Positions 43,101-51,924 of a stretch of 64,000 nucleotides of DNA are shown here, one piece after another (the stretch's first letter is position 1; every line of letters starts with the position of its first letter). The stretch is from NCBI RefSeq assembly GCF_010093025.1, contig NZ_CP048114.1:2728001-2792000 (forward strand), in the 5' to 3' direction. The stretch is from Edaphobacter sp. 12200R-103 (GTDB lineage: Bacteria; Acidobacteriota; Terriglobia; Terriglobales; Acidobacteriaceae). Under the pieces are notes generated by a model, which ran no database searches, was not told where the DNA came from, and worked only from the letters and a program-made list of their open reading frames with translations. The position numbers were made by a program, and so were the translations under genes.

Positions 43101-46100
43101 GTTGGCCCAGGCCGAAATGCTGATGATCCAGAGATGCAGCGATCCGCGGACGTAGAGGATGCCCGCGAAGCGGAAAGGATCGAAGCCGACAATGGCGTCG
43201 AAGCCGGCCGCAAGTTCCGCATAAAGCCCCGCGGGCTTCGATCCCCAAATGAACGCCACATGGAGACCGGTCGCAATGGAAAAGCCCGTGACGGCAGGAA
43301 GGTTCGGAATCCCGGAGATGCCGTTGCCGGCAATCATGAGGTATCCGCTGCCTTCAAACACGCTGAGAATGTCGGCCTGAATCTGGTCGTTATACTTGCC
43401 CAGATAGAGGTGCCAGTCCGGAATGTTGTTGAAGTTGAAGAAGGCTTCAACCGGAATGCGAATGCGAAGAAGTGGCTCGACTTTGAACTCAGCAGAGATG
43501 CCGATGGTCAACGTGCCGCGGCCCATGTCGAGATCGATGACGGCGAAGAGCAGGCCCTCTGCGTCGCCGCCCAGGTCGGGCATCGGCATCAGCAGGTTCG
43601 CCTTCATCATCAACAGCAGGCGCGGCCCGGGGAGTTCCAGTAAGATGACGCCCTTCAGGTTGAAGATGACGCTGGAACCCATGGTGCCGAGAATGGCGCC
43701 GACACCGAAGGCCCAACTGTTGACATTGCTCTTCCAGAAAGCAATGTCGGTGGGATTGCCGCCCGTTGCTTTGAGCCATGCCAAGGCCGGCGCCTGGTTG
43801 TCCGCGGGGACGTCGTCTTCATTGCGCTTGTAGTGCATTGCAAAGAGACCCAGGAATCCATAGATGCCCAGACCCGAACAGCCCAGGGGAATGGCCACGG
43901 GGAACTCAACGTACAGCGTGACAATCACGCCCGTGGCCGGCCCCCCTGGCTCGCTCGCGGGAATCTGGCGGATGCCGATGCCCGCGGCCACGCGCACCGA
44001 GACCGGCACGATCGTGAGATCGATATACCCCTTGATCTCGGTCTCACTCAACTCGAGATAGCCGCGGCCGCGCAGAGCTCCCGGAATATCGATGCCGGCA
44101 CCGAAGGCGGTGAGCTCCACCTTCACCGGATCTTCCAGACGGGCACGGATGCGCGCGCGATCGATCGACACGACACCGAGATCAATTGCAAAGCCGAGAT
44201 CGACTTCGATCAACATCGGGTTGTTGCGCGCAATGCGCGCGCCCAGAATCTTCAGAATCGATCCCAACGGATCGGCGACTTCAATCGCACCGGGCTTCGA
44301 CAGATCGATGGAATAGCCCTTCGACGAGTCGAACATCGGCCGGAATTGGAACGGCAAACCGCCCGGAGGGCTACCGAACATGATGCCGATCGCTTTGTAG
44401 CGAACCACCAGCGGCGATTCGCGCTTAATCTTCACCAGCCCCAGGAAGTCCGCGCTGATCGCGGTCTCAATGTCGAAGAGGACCGTGGTGGACCATTCGC
44501 CTTTGGCATTCGCCGTGACGTTCAGTTCGCCGCCGTACCAGATGATGCGCTCCGTGCGCATCCATCCCAGACCGGCAATCAAAGCGCAGAGGCCGAAGCC
44601 CGCCGCGGAGACACCGAGTTCCGCCAACGCCCCTTCCTTGGCCACTGCTCCAGCGCCTTCCGCAATGAGCGGCAGGAACACACAGGAGGTCCCAAAGAAG
44701 TCCAGGCCGAAATTCTTCGGTCCGGGATCGGGCGGTTGATTTGGGCGCGTGCCTAGCAGCGCAAGACCATCGCGGTCGGCCGGATCGGCACCGAAGTAGC
44801 CGGTGACGATCACTGTGTCGGTTGCATCGTCGATCTGTACGACAATCCGGATGTCGATCAGACCGTCCGCGGGGTTCTGGCTGCCCAGCCCCTGCCATTG
44901 CGGCATCGTGGTGCCAGGACCGGCGCCGTCGCGCAGCCGGTTCTCCGCGGCAGTCTGATAGTCGAACTTGCCGAAGACTTCGCAGGCAACAAATTGATTG
45001 CGAACGATGCGGACCTTGGCGCCGAGTTGCCGAAACCAGGATGGTGGTTGTGGCGGCTCCGCGGCCGGCGTCGGATCGGGGACTGGAATCGGCTGCGGCG
45101 TCGGGTTATTGGGATTCGCTCGCCGGGAGACATTGCCTTCGGTCACCGTGCCCGCGCCGGGGCCGGGCGTCCAGGAGGCCTCCGCCTTCCAGAAGTTGCG
45201 ACGGGTGGCGAGCGTGGTCCCTTGCGTGGTCCACTGCGACATCTCCGCGACAGGTGACGGAGTGAATGTATAGGAACGGCTAGCCAGTTCCGGCGTCTCC
45301 GCCAGAACCTTGTCGAACATCGCCTTCAATCCATCCGCACGACGCTGGGCCAGCGCGGTGTTGTAGGTGAGCGATTGCTGGGTGTTCTGACCTTCGTAGC
45401 TGGCATATCCCTTAATCGCGATGTCGGAGTGATTGGGGATGCCCATCAGCGTGCCGCGTAACGCGCTGATAGAGTCGGAGCCCGAGAACCAGTTGCTGGT
45501 AGCGCCATCATCGGGCGCCGGTTCAGTGCGGGAGTTCGCGGAATTCGTCGAGTAGGCGTTGCCCTCATTCGGCGCAGGATGATCGAAGCGATAGTAAGCC
45601 GTGAACTGTCCCGTACTCGGATCGCCCGGGAGTTCCGCTCGCACGCTGACGCTCTCGCCCGGACCGACGTTCACCGTGACTGTGGTGCTGGACCCGGCGG
45701 GCGATCCATTCACCGTCCAGGTAGGCGTTCCGCTGCGATCCAGGCCGATGGTCGCCGTCGTGGGAGTCTCACTCACCAGCCGCAAGCGCGGTGCGTTGAC
45801 CGCTACGCCGCCTTGCGTCACCGATGTGGTCTGCAGGTCGACGGGCGCGTTCTGAGTGGTGGAGGGTTGCGAGCCAGGAGGCGGAAGGGCGGGAGTTGAG
45901 ATCCGGGTTGCGTGGATCGTCAGCGTTTGATTCTTCGGCGGGGCGCTGGTGTCGGTCGCATTGATGACGATGGTGCGGGACGTCGCGGTGGAGAGATCGA
46001 TGTCATGCTCGCGGCCGTTCTGTGCGGCTCCTCCGTCGAACGTGGCAGACGTGGTAATGGGCGTTCGCCCGCCATCGACATCAATGATCATCCGCGTGCG

Positions 46101-47183
46101 AGACGGCAGTTGCACGGTGGCTTCGGTATCGCTGGTCTGCGTGATCCCGTAGCTCTGCATCGTCTCGTCATAAAAACGAGCGCCCAGCTTGAGTGGACCT
46201 GCCCCCTGATTGAGAACCTGAAGTTCGAAGTCGCCGGTGACTCCGGCAGACGGACCAAAGCCGATGAGCAGATTGCGGACCCCGCCATCGACCGCGAGAT
46301 CTCGGGCGCCGTGGGGCGCGACAAAGAGACGGATCTCCGGCAGGTAGAGGCCGGTCCAGTTCTCGTCGTATCCGAACTGGCTCAGAATGTCGGGCGGCGT
46401 GGAGTTGGTGGATAGGTCCAGCACCGCGGACCGGAATCCAAAGCCCACAACGTTCGATGAACCGATGAACGCGTAGGGCGGGTCCATGGTAATCAGCTCG
46501 GCGATGGCCAGGTCGCCGGGATCATCCAGGCCTGATGCGCCTGCGGAGAGCAGGGTTGCGTTGAGCGGGCTTTCGAAGGCCGATGTCTGCGACAGGCGCA
46601 TCTTGATCTTCGGCAGCGTGAACTTCACCTGCTGGTTCTGTGGATCCTCCACCAACTGCCCGTCGGGTTCGCGCTTGGCGCCACGCAGAAAGGGAGGACG
46701 CAGCACGATGGACGTGAGGATGAAGTCGAGAACGAACTCGGTGTTGGGGTAGTCCGAAGGCGGTGCGTCGGCGGGAATGAAGTCGTATTGCTGGAGCACC
46801 GCGGCTGCGTTCGCAAAGCCACCCGCGCCGCCAATCGCGGTCACGGCCTGCGTGATGGTGGCTGATGCGATGCGTGGAACGGTGAGTTGAAACTCGATCT
46901 TGGCATCGCGAACATCGATCCAAGGATTCCGGCGCCCCGGGTCATTCAGGGGATGATTCTCTGAGTTCTGAGCATCGACGCCCATGACCATACGGTCAGG
47001 GTCGATATACGGCTGGACATCGCCGAAAAATCGGACGGTCCCCCGAACGACAATCCCTTCGGGTCCAATCGAGGTCTCGTGCTGATCGACGGCCAATGCC
47101 GCCAACGCAGGATGCCACGCCCCAAAGCCCCCGCCCCGTAAAACATAGGGCGTCATCAAGTCGAACAGCGACAAATCAGGCAC
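40149..47183 (-). CDS. Giant operon protein C: 2344-aa beta-rich protein with OmpA-C-like segment
   Basis: First gene of the operon. The start is GTG with a strong AGGAGGT Shine-Dalgarno; there is no signal peptide (MPDLSLFDLMTPYVLRGGGF). At about residues 570-650 there is an OmpA-C/MotB-like segment (IAIKGYASYEGQNTQQ, then YNTALAQRRADGLKAMF). A short hydrophobic stretch, LGVSAAGFGLCALIAGLGW, lies near 860. Residues of about 890-1480 form a long run of amphipathic beta-strands (VSIDRARIRARLEDPVKVEL; GYIDLTIVPVSVRVAAGIGI) somewhat like large uncharacterised beta-rich families such as DUF6603; I cannot verify this. The C-terminal third has more beta modules and ends PWEEEED. Function unknown. 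Confidence 0.7.
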   Translation of the reverse strand: MPDLSLFDLMTPYVLRGGGFGAWHPALAALAVDQHETSIGPEGIVVRGTVRFFGDVQPYIDPDRMVMGVDAQNSENHPLNDPGRRNPWIDVRDAKIEFQLTVPRIASATITQAVTAIGGAGGFANAAAVLQQYDFIPADAPPSDYPNTEFVLDFILTSIVLRPPFLRGAKREPDGQLVEDPQNQQVKFTLPKIKMRLSQTSAFESPLNATLLSAGASGLDDPGDLAIAELITMDPPYAFIGSSNVVGFGFRSAVLDLSTNSTPPDILSQFGYDENWTGLYLPEIRLFVAPHGARDLAVDGGVRNLLIGFGPSAGVTGDFELQVLNQGAGPLKLGARFYDETMQSYGITQTSDTEATVQLPSRTRMIIDVDGGRTPITTSATFDGGAAQNGREHDIDLSTATSRTIVINATDTSAPPKNQTLTIHATRISTPALPPPGSQPSTTQNAPVDLQTTSVTQGGVAVNAPRLRLVSETPTTATIGLDRSGTPTWTVNGSPAGSSTTVTVNVGPGESVSVRAELPGDPSTGQFTAYYRFDHPAPNEGNAYSTNSANSRTEPAPDDGATSNWFSGSDSISALRGTLMGIPNHSDIAIKGYASYEGQNTQQSLTYNTALAQRRADGLKAMFDKVLAETPELASRSYTFTPSPVAEMSQWTTQGTTLATRRNFWKAEASWTPGPGAGTVTEGNVSRRANPNNPTPQPIPVPDPTPAAEPPQPPSWFRQLGAKVRIVRNQFVACEVFGKFDYQTAAENRLRDGAGPGTTMPQWQGLGSQNPADGLIDIRIVVQIDDATDTVIVTGYFGADPADRDGLALLGTRPNQPPDPGPKNFGLDFFGTSCVFLPLIAEGAGAVAKEGALAELGVSAAGFGLCALIAGLGWMRTERIIWYGGELNVTANAKGEWSTTVLFDIETAISADFLGLVKIKRESPLVVRYKAIGIMFGSPPGGLPFQFRPMFDSSKGYSIDLSKPGAIEVADPLGSILKILGARIARNNPMLIEVDLGFAIDLGVVSIDRARIRARLEDPVKVELTAFGAGIDIPGALRGRGYLELSETEIKGYIDLTIVPVSVRVAAGIGIRQIPASEPGGPATGVIVTLYVEFPVAIPLGCSGLGIYGFLGLFAMHYKRNEDDVPADNQAPALAWLKATGGNPTDIAFWKSNVNSWAFGVGAILGTMGSSVIFNLKGVILLELPGPRLLLMMKANLLMPMPDLGGDAEGLLFAVIDLDMGRGTLTIGISAEFKVEPLLRIRIPVEAFFNFNNIPDWHLYLGKYNDQIQADILSVFEGSGYLMIAGNGISGIPNLPAVTGFSIATGLHVAFIWGSKPAGLYAELAAGFDAIVGFDPFRFAGILYVRGSLHLWIISISAWANLKVDMGEDAGGNEICRIEGDICGEIDFLFFTISGCVHFALGDNSVPVPDPPALSKTLKLISRSPALVMGTATDRPVDGGIGDGKEGASQPADLPIVPIDAIPVLMMSAPPLANGVQFKGKDLQGSSEAPPDGWIAHGDTFFKYTLKSIELSGSVTEGGTPATWWKQKSGDKALEAQLALLSWIPEATPKAIESSKFLEETIVEHWGTVCTPIAPPTPVLWTFLQEILGPSPYGWWLDGTAWPDPPGTLRSGPTDLTLRVTERWRSGDRKLDQMRGVIPAQVEGLAVVCPPDRKPTTPGTTLPGGSTAPVSTAPQPIAMRLPIIESAKGVKRMDTVPAQALTLNDVVRNLNSGIAIPRAALQSMVIHPATTTAAAAAPKNCQSRVLASPFRDDFMRFKTDPKTDRDKTLLERLHKRGYKPGPLVDAVVFGTGALDYGTFYLFVNRVVLTTGQLTVAVMDDQENTLTEHIVIPADATPGVPYPAKWIDPTGLWMGSLYKLVQHAQALQQQGYVPVIVTVKGHPKGTQVQVGLKSWTPSMDKEITWRPFYVAAIDAMRTAEVWRYDYDTTEQTKKKGIAGTVLSSEAGDYALLAKNTVYSVTVKWDASRERRPAGGSPTDKKTITDQTQTYWFRTDPDPPARLDPWMLASIPQDGEKHFFSLEEINIIFATNNVVRLYETYGKRLQVRLKASSYHPPAPTPGAPHPFPINADTVKPVAKSIADPFEETLEKVLDGSCVPSSGTRIRHSKVTIPIPLDLYTDYVLDIEMLDKDAPEDAAGTSIWRRVFSTGGFQTLADFGASFMVNRVKHRPVNPNAMQAIANKYAAESRTPQGSELDQDFIGAGLEPMEVPHDPRLVVFWETSATPQPAAIIVDASEPLWRSRLLPRESIDPTPAQNKRYEMTPVDWLVVAQAAGGDDIVDKIVPAPGGQRALITLKPNSRGKNLKLALKKIAQHETYLDGPGAPDEYVVIADLNLARAPWEEEED

Positions 47184-47743
47184 TTACGTACCTCCTAATT
47201 TGCCCGATGGACACACATCCCCTTAAGGCCCACTGGGCTCGGTCCCGTGTGTTTCCCGAAATGACACAGAACCAAATAAGGTCAGGGCTCTGGTCTATGG
47301 CGCGGATGGCGCCGGTTCCGCGATGTAGGTGCAAGTTGCAGGATGTTTTTTTGAAATGAAAACTTATCTTGACTTGAGCTCCGACGTCAAGGCAAAGATA
47401 TGCATTCTTTATGATTTTTTTTGCACTGTAACCGAAATGCGCCCTTTCACGCCCGAGTCGTAAACCCATACAGGCTTCAAATCATTCACATTCCTGGTAT
47501 CAACTTGCGTCAGCGGCGAATAACGAATGTGACTAGGATCTGTGGTTGACGTAGGCGAAATAAGACCTCGTTGCGTCGCCATCTTCATGCTGCAAATTCT
47601 AGGCAGAAAACTATACCAATTCTTTTGACACAGCTTTACCTGGTTCTTGGGTAACGCTGACAGGCAGGCCCTTTAAGGAACGTGAGATAGCGTAGCTGCG
47701 AGATGCATTCGCCGATTTCCCGGACATCAGCCTCAAATTCCTG

Positions 47744-47773
47744 TTGACAATTACTCGTCGCGGGGACTAATTT
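47744..47773 (+). promoter_or_regulatory. Candidate sigma-70-type promoter of the TonB receptor gene
   Basis: TTGACA at 47744-47749, an 18-bp spacer and TAATTT at 47768-47773. It lies about 100 bp before the start codon, with the operator-like element just downstream. Confidence 0.5.
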
Positions 47774-47787
47774 TCGCGCCACTTGCT

Positions 47788-47825
47788 ATTGGTCCATTCG
47801 CTCTTCTCACTGCGTATTATGCAAC
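47788..47825. promoter_or_regulatory. Operator-like element before the TonB receptor gene
   Basis: ACTGC-GTATTAT-GCAAC (47809-47825) has the 5-7-5 geometry of the sites in the sugar-oxidation locus. A weak partner ATTGG-TCCATTC-GCTCT sits 21 bp upstream. Being just downstream of the candidate promoter, it is placed for repression. Confidence 0.45.
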
Positions 47826-47873
47826 GAGTACTTTCTTTGCTCATTTGAGAAAACGTTTACTGGAGGTAAGTCG

Positions 47874-50800
47874 ATGCAACTGGGAAAGGCAGCATTGCGA
47901 AGGGTCGCGGTCGCACTTTTGTTTGCCGGCCTGGCGACAATTTCAGCGTACTCTCAAAACATCTTCGGCTCGATCGTCGGAACAGTAGACGATCAGTCGG
48001 GAGCCGTTCTCCCGAACGTGGCTATCACCGTCACGAACCCCGCGACAGGCGAAAAGCGCTCCGTCACCACCGATAATCAGGGAAACTATCAGGTCCTATC
48101 CTTGCCGCGTGGGGAATATACGATCGACATCGACGCCACCGGCTTTAAACATTTCACGCGCACCCCCATCAATGTGGTTGTAAACCAAGTAGTGCGCGTC
48201 GATGTCACCATGTCCATCGGCGAACAGACCCAGACGGTGGATGTGACCGGCGCGACTCCCATCCTGCAGACGGACACTACCTCGCTCGGACAGGCGATTG
48301 AAGGGACCGCGGTGCGCGACCTGCCGCTCAATGGTCGCAACGTGCTGGCCCTGGTTGCGCTGGTGCCGGGTGTGGTGCCGCAAGGTGCTTCCAATACCAA
48401 CCTCAGCGGGCAGAACGTGTTCGCAGCTGGCAACTTCCAGATCGGCGGCGGTAATGCCAACCAGGGATCGGTCCTGGTGGACGGTGTGTCCGTGAATACG
48501 TCGTATGGCAACGCCGTCGAGCTGGTGATGGATCAGGACAGCATTCAGGAATTCAATGTTCAAACACACAACAACACTGCGGAGTTCGGCAAGTACACGG
48601 GCGGTGTGATCAACATGAGCACCAAGTCCGGCTCAAATACTTTTCATGGCACGGCTTATGAGTACTTACGCAACACCGTGCTCAACGCAAATTCCTTTTT
48701 TGCGAAGAGAAACAACTCCGGAAAGCAAGCGTGGCACCAGAACCAGTTCGGCGCCAACATCAGCGGCCCGGTGATGAAGAACAAGATCTTTTTCTTTGGC
48801 GCTTACCAGGGCTACCGACAGACCAACGGACAGTTGGTTCTCGTTACGGTACCAACGGAGGCAGAACTGAAGGGTGATTTCTCCGGCATCAGCGCTCCCA
48901 TCTACGATCCTCTGACGACCTGCGGCACTCTCAACAATCCCGCTTGCACGGCAGCCCAGAGCGCGGGAACCGCTCCTACGCGGCGGCAGTTTTCCTATAA
49001 CGGCGTTGCGAACGTCATCCCCCCCAACCGGTTGAGCAGCGTAGCCAAGAACCTGATTGCATTTCCTATCTACGGACTGCCGAACGTTCCCGGAACGCCT
49101 TCACCACAAGGGCCATTGAACAACTTTTCGCGACTGGCCACCGCAGGCGGCATTAATGATCAGTACACTGCCCGCGGCGACCAGAACCTCAACTCCAAAT
49201 TCTCTATGTTCGAGCGCTACACGAGGTGGAACTCGAGGAACATCGACCCCCAGCCATTCCCGAACAATAATCTTTATTACATCGCTCTGGCGCCAGAGGT
49301 ATTCAGCACCAATCAGATCGTCGTGGGTGGCACGTACCTCTTCAACGCCAATTCGGTGGCTGACCTGCGCCTCGGCTATCTGCGGTGGAACTACAACCGC
49401 ATTCCGACTAATCTCGGCCTAAACGAATCGACGGCATTCGGCTGGCCTTCGTATATGGACTTCGGCCATTTGAACAACCTGCCAAAGTCCACCGCAGTTC
49501 CTATGATTAGCACTGGAGGGCCGATCAGCTACTACGAAGGCTCTGCCGGCTACATCTTCTCCATCAACAACAACTATTCGATCGCGTCGACCTATCAGAG
49601 AGTCTGGAAACGGCACACTTTCAAAATGGGCGTGGATTTGCGCCGGCTGGAGATGAACTATTTCCAGAACAACAACCCAGGCGGCATCTTTACCTTCGAT
49701 AACATCTTCACCTCACAGAGCACAGGATCGCCGGGAGCGACGGGCAACCCGCTTGCCTCCTTTGAGCTGGGATACGTCTCGACCAGCACCGCGCAGACGG
49801 TGCAGATTGCGCCGCCAACCTATCAGACCCTCCGCTACCAAGGCTACTTTTTCCAGGACACCTGGCAGATAACCAACAAGCTGACCGCCACGCTCGGGTT
49901 GCGCTACGAAGTGCCGGGCACCTTCATTGCACGGCATGGCTGGGCGAACACCTTCAACCCGACCGAAATAAATCCAATTTTGAACATACCAGGTGCCTAC
50001 GACCTGGTGAGTTCACCACAGCATCCTGCGGCGGGTGTCTACAACGAGAACTGGACCGACTGGGCGCCGCGAGTTGGCCTCGCCTATCGCCTCGACGACA
50101 ACACGGTCATCCGAGGAGCGTTTGGCAAATTCTTTGTCCCGGCAGACCTACAATTCCCCAGCGCTCCGCTGCAAGCAGGCGTCAATTTCCTGAACAATCT
50201 GATGGTCAATACGATCGACGGACAGCAAACTCCCTACAACACATTGGACAACCCATATCCGAGCGGGCTGCAAGGACCGCCGCACCGGGATCCAAGCTAC
50301 CAGCAGGTGCTGCTGGGGGGTAATGCTCAGGCCCTCTACGCTGATGAACCGAACGGCCTCACGTACCAATGGAACCTGACAGCCGAACGTCAGTTCTGGA
50401 AGGGGATCGCCCTGTCAGCGTCATATGCCGGACTGCGTGGCGAGCACCTGCCAATCAGCGTTCCGATCAATCCGTTGTCGGACAGCGTTATATCCCAGGC
50501 AGCCGCAGATCCGAACTGCTCATCGGGCAGTATCGCAAACTGCTTTCTGAACGTGCAGGCGGCTAACCCGTACTATCCGAAGATAAGCCAGGGGACTTTG
50601 CGAAACCCAACGGTGACCAGGAACCAGTTGCTGCGGCCTTTCCCGCAGTATGGCGGCATCACCAATAGCGGCCACTACGTTGGCATCAGCAACTATCATT
50701 CGCTGGAGCTCAAGCTGCAAAAGCGGATGCCGGGGAACGGGCAGATACTTGGGTCGTACACCTTCTCCAAGCTGCTGACCAATGCTGAGTACCTGACCTC

Positions 50801-51500
50801 ATGGCTCGACGCAACCGGTACAGGAGGCTTCTCGAACTACAACAACCTTGACGGTGAGTACGCGCTATCCAGCTTCGACGCACGTCAGCGACTGGTGGTC
50901 GCTTATGTCTATCCCCTGCCCTTCGGGAAGGGCCAACGGTTCCTTTTCAATCTCTCCGGAGTTGGCAACGCCTTGCTCGGCGGGTGGGGCGTGCAGGGCA
51001 TCACGACCTTCCAGCAGGGACTTCCACTTGCTTTGACCAATTCCACCAATACGCTCTCGACCTACGCATTCCAGGGTTCGATGCGTCCGATGTACGTCCC
51101 CGACGCGGCAGGTTGCAACGGAACCAAGAAGAACGGTGGATCAATGTATAACCGGCTGGGAGGACCTCTCGCAGCGACGACTTACTTCAACACTAGCTGC
51201 TTTGTGCAGCAGAGCGTCAATAACCCATACGTCTTCAATCGCTTCCAATACGGTAACGAGTCGCGTACCGATAACACGCTGCGCGGCCCTGGCCAAGCCA
51301 ACTGGGATATGTCTCTCTACAAGGACATCCCTATCCACGAGAATATGAAATTCAACTTGCGCGTGGAGGCATTCAACCTCTTCAACCGCGTACAGTTCGG
51401 CAATCCGAATACATCAGTTGGCAATGCTCTCTTTGGCAATATCACAACCCAGATAAACAATCCCAGGGCATTCCAGTTATCCGGACGATTTTTGTTCTAG
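47874..51500 (+). CDS. Oar-like TonB-dependent receptor with carboxypeptidase-regulatory domain (1208 aa)
   Basis: Outer-membrane receptor of the large acidobacterial type. A signal peptide (residues 1-27, ending SAYSQ) is followed by a carboxypeptidase-regulatory/CNA-B-like domain (IVGTVDDQSGAVLPNVAITV, to about 110) and a TonB plug (RDLPLNGRNVLALVALVPGV and SVLVDGVSVNTSYG). A long beta-barrel ends in the outer-membrane signal FQLSGRFLF with a terminal Phe. Such receptors import oligosaccharides or other large substrates using TonB energy. The ATG has GGAGG seven bases upstream. The convergent neighbour is a secreted beta-helix protein, which suggests a small glycan-use module inside the island. 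Confidence 0.93.
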   Translation: MQLGKAALRRVAVALLFAGLATISAYSQNIFGSIVGTVDDQSGAVLPNVAITVTNPATGEKRSVTTDNQGNYQVLSLPRGEYTIDIDATGFKHFTRTPINVVVNQVVRVDVTMSIGEQTQTVDVTGATPILQTDTTSLGQAIEGTAVRDLPLNGRNVLALVALVPGVVPQGASNTNLSGQNVFAAGNFQIGGGNANQGSVLVDGVSVNTSYGNAVELVMDQDSIQEFNVQTHNNTAEFGKYTGGVINMSTKSGSNTFHGTAYEYLRNTVLNANSFFAKRNNSGKQAWHQNQFGANISGPVMKNKIFFFGAYQGYRQTNGQLVLVTVPTEAELKGDFSGISAPIYDPLTTCGTLNNPACTAAQSAGTAPTRRQFSYNGVANVIPPNRLSSVAKNLIAFPIYGLPNVPGTPSPQGPLNNFSRLATAGGINDQYTARGDQNLNSKFSMFERYTRWNSRNIDPQPFPNNNLYYIALAPEVFSTNQIVVGGTYLFNANSVADLRLGYLRWNYNRIPTNLGLNESTAFGWPSYMDFGHLNNLPKSTAVPMISTGGPISYYEGSAGYIFSINNNYSIASTYQRVWKRHTFKMGVDLRRLEMNYFQNNNPGGIFTFDNIFTSQSTGSPGATGNPLASFELGYVSTSTAQTVQIAPPTYQTLRYQGYFFQDTWQITNKLTATLGLRYEVPGTFIARHGWANTFNPTEINPILNIPGAYDLVSSPQHPAAGVYNENWTDWAPRVGLAYRLDDNTVIRGAFGKFFVPADLQFPSAPLQAGVNFLNNLMVNTIDGQQTPYNTLDNPYPSGLQGPPHRDPSYQQVLLGGNAQALYADEPNGLTYQWNLTAERQFWKGIALSASYAGLRGEHLPISVPINPLSDSVISQAAADPNCSSGSIANCFLNVQAANPYYPKISQGTLRNPTVTRNQLLRPFPQYGGITNSGHYVGISNYHSLELKLQKRMPGNGQILGSYTFSKLLTNAEYLTSWLDATGTGGFSNYNNLDGEYALSSFDARQRLVVAYVYPLPFGKGQRFLFNLSGVGNALLGGWGVQGITTFQQGLPLALTNSTNTLSTYAFQGSMRPMYVPDAAGCNGTKKNGGSMYNRLGGPLAATTYFNTSCFVQQSVNNPYVFNRFQYGNESRTDNTLRGPGQANWDMSLYKDIPIHENMKFNLRVEAFNLFNRVQFGNPNTSVGNALFGNITTQINNPRAFQLSGRFLF

Positions 51501-51924
51501 CAGCAACTTCTACAATCCATCGAAGGCCGAGGTCCTGCCGCACATCTGCTGGGGCGGGGCTTTGCCCTTTTGCAAGGTGCGCTTGAGTCGCAACGGAACA
51601 CGAAAAGCGGTGGGGCCACCGTCGGAGCAGATTAATCACGTCCTCCATGCGCGAATAAGGCGCCTGCCGACCCACTCTTGGGACGCGGATATTCCCAATT
51701 CGCTTCGCTATGAGGCGCCGCACAGCGGCAATCAGCAGTTGTGTCCCAAACCCTAACGATTGATCTCCGCGCTGCAACGGATGTAGCAGCCGCTACGTCA
51801 GCGGCTTCGTTCAAACGCGCTTGTAAGAAGCAGATTCCACCCCACCCATCGGGGGGGGAATCTGCGCATGACTGGGGAAATGCAGCTTGGAAACGTCAGT
51901 AGAAATGTCGCGGTTCTCTGCGAT
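51501..51924. other. 424-bp gap between convergent TonB and beta-helix genes
   Basis: No convincing gene on either strand. It contains a strong inverted repeat at 51830-51865 and a short GGGC-TTT-GCCC-TTTT hairpin near 51557-51572 that may end the TonB transcript. Confidence 0.5.
51830..51865. terminator. Inverted repeat, possible terminator
   Basis: GCAGATTCCACCCC (51830-51843) pairs with GGGGGGGAATCTGC (51852-51865) with one mismatch across an 8-nt loop. It is about 60 bp after the minus-strand beta-helix gene. No T run follows, so termination is uncertain. Confidence 0.45.

Larger units (their letters stand above)
47184..47873. promoter_or_regulatory. 690-bp divergent intergenic region of the island
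   Basis: No convincing gene. It separates the leftward giant operon from the rightward TonB receptor gene. It is AT-richer than its surroundings, with T and A tracts around 47346-47430. It contains the candidate promoter and operator described separately. Confidence 0.6.

Noticed and set aside
51442..51777. Minus-strand open frame of 111 codons with a phrase resembling a transposase end
   Set aside because: It overlaps the TonB receptor 3' end, has no recognisable catalytic motif and no inverted repeats beside it.
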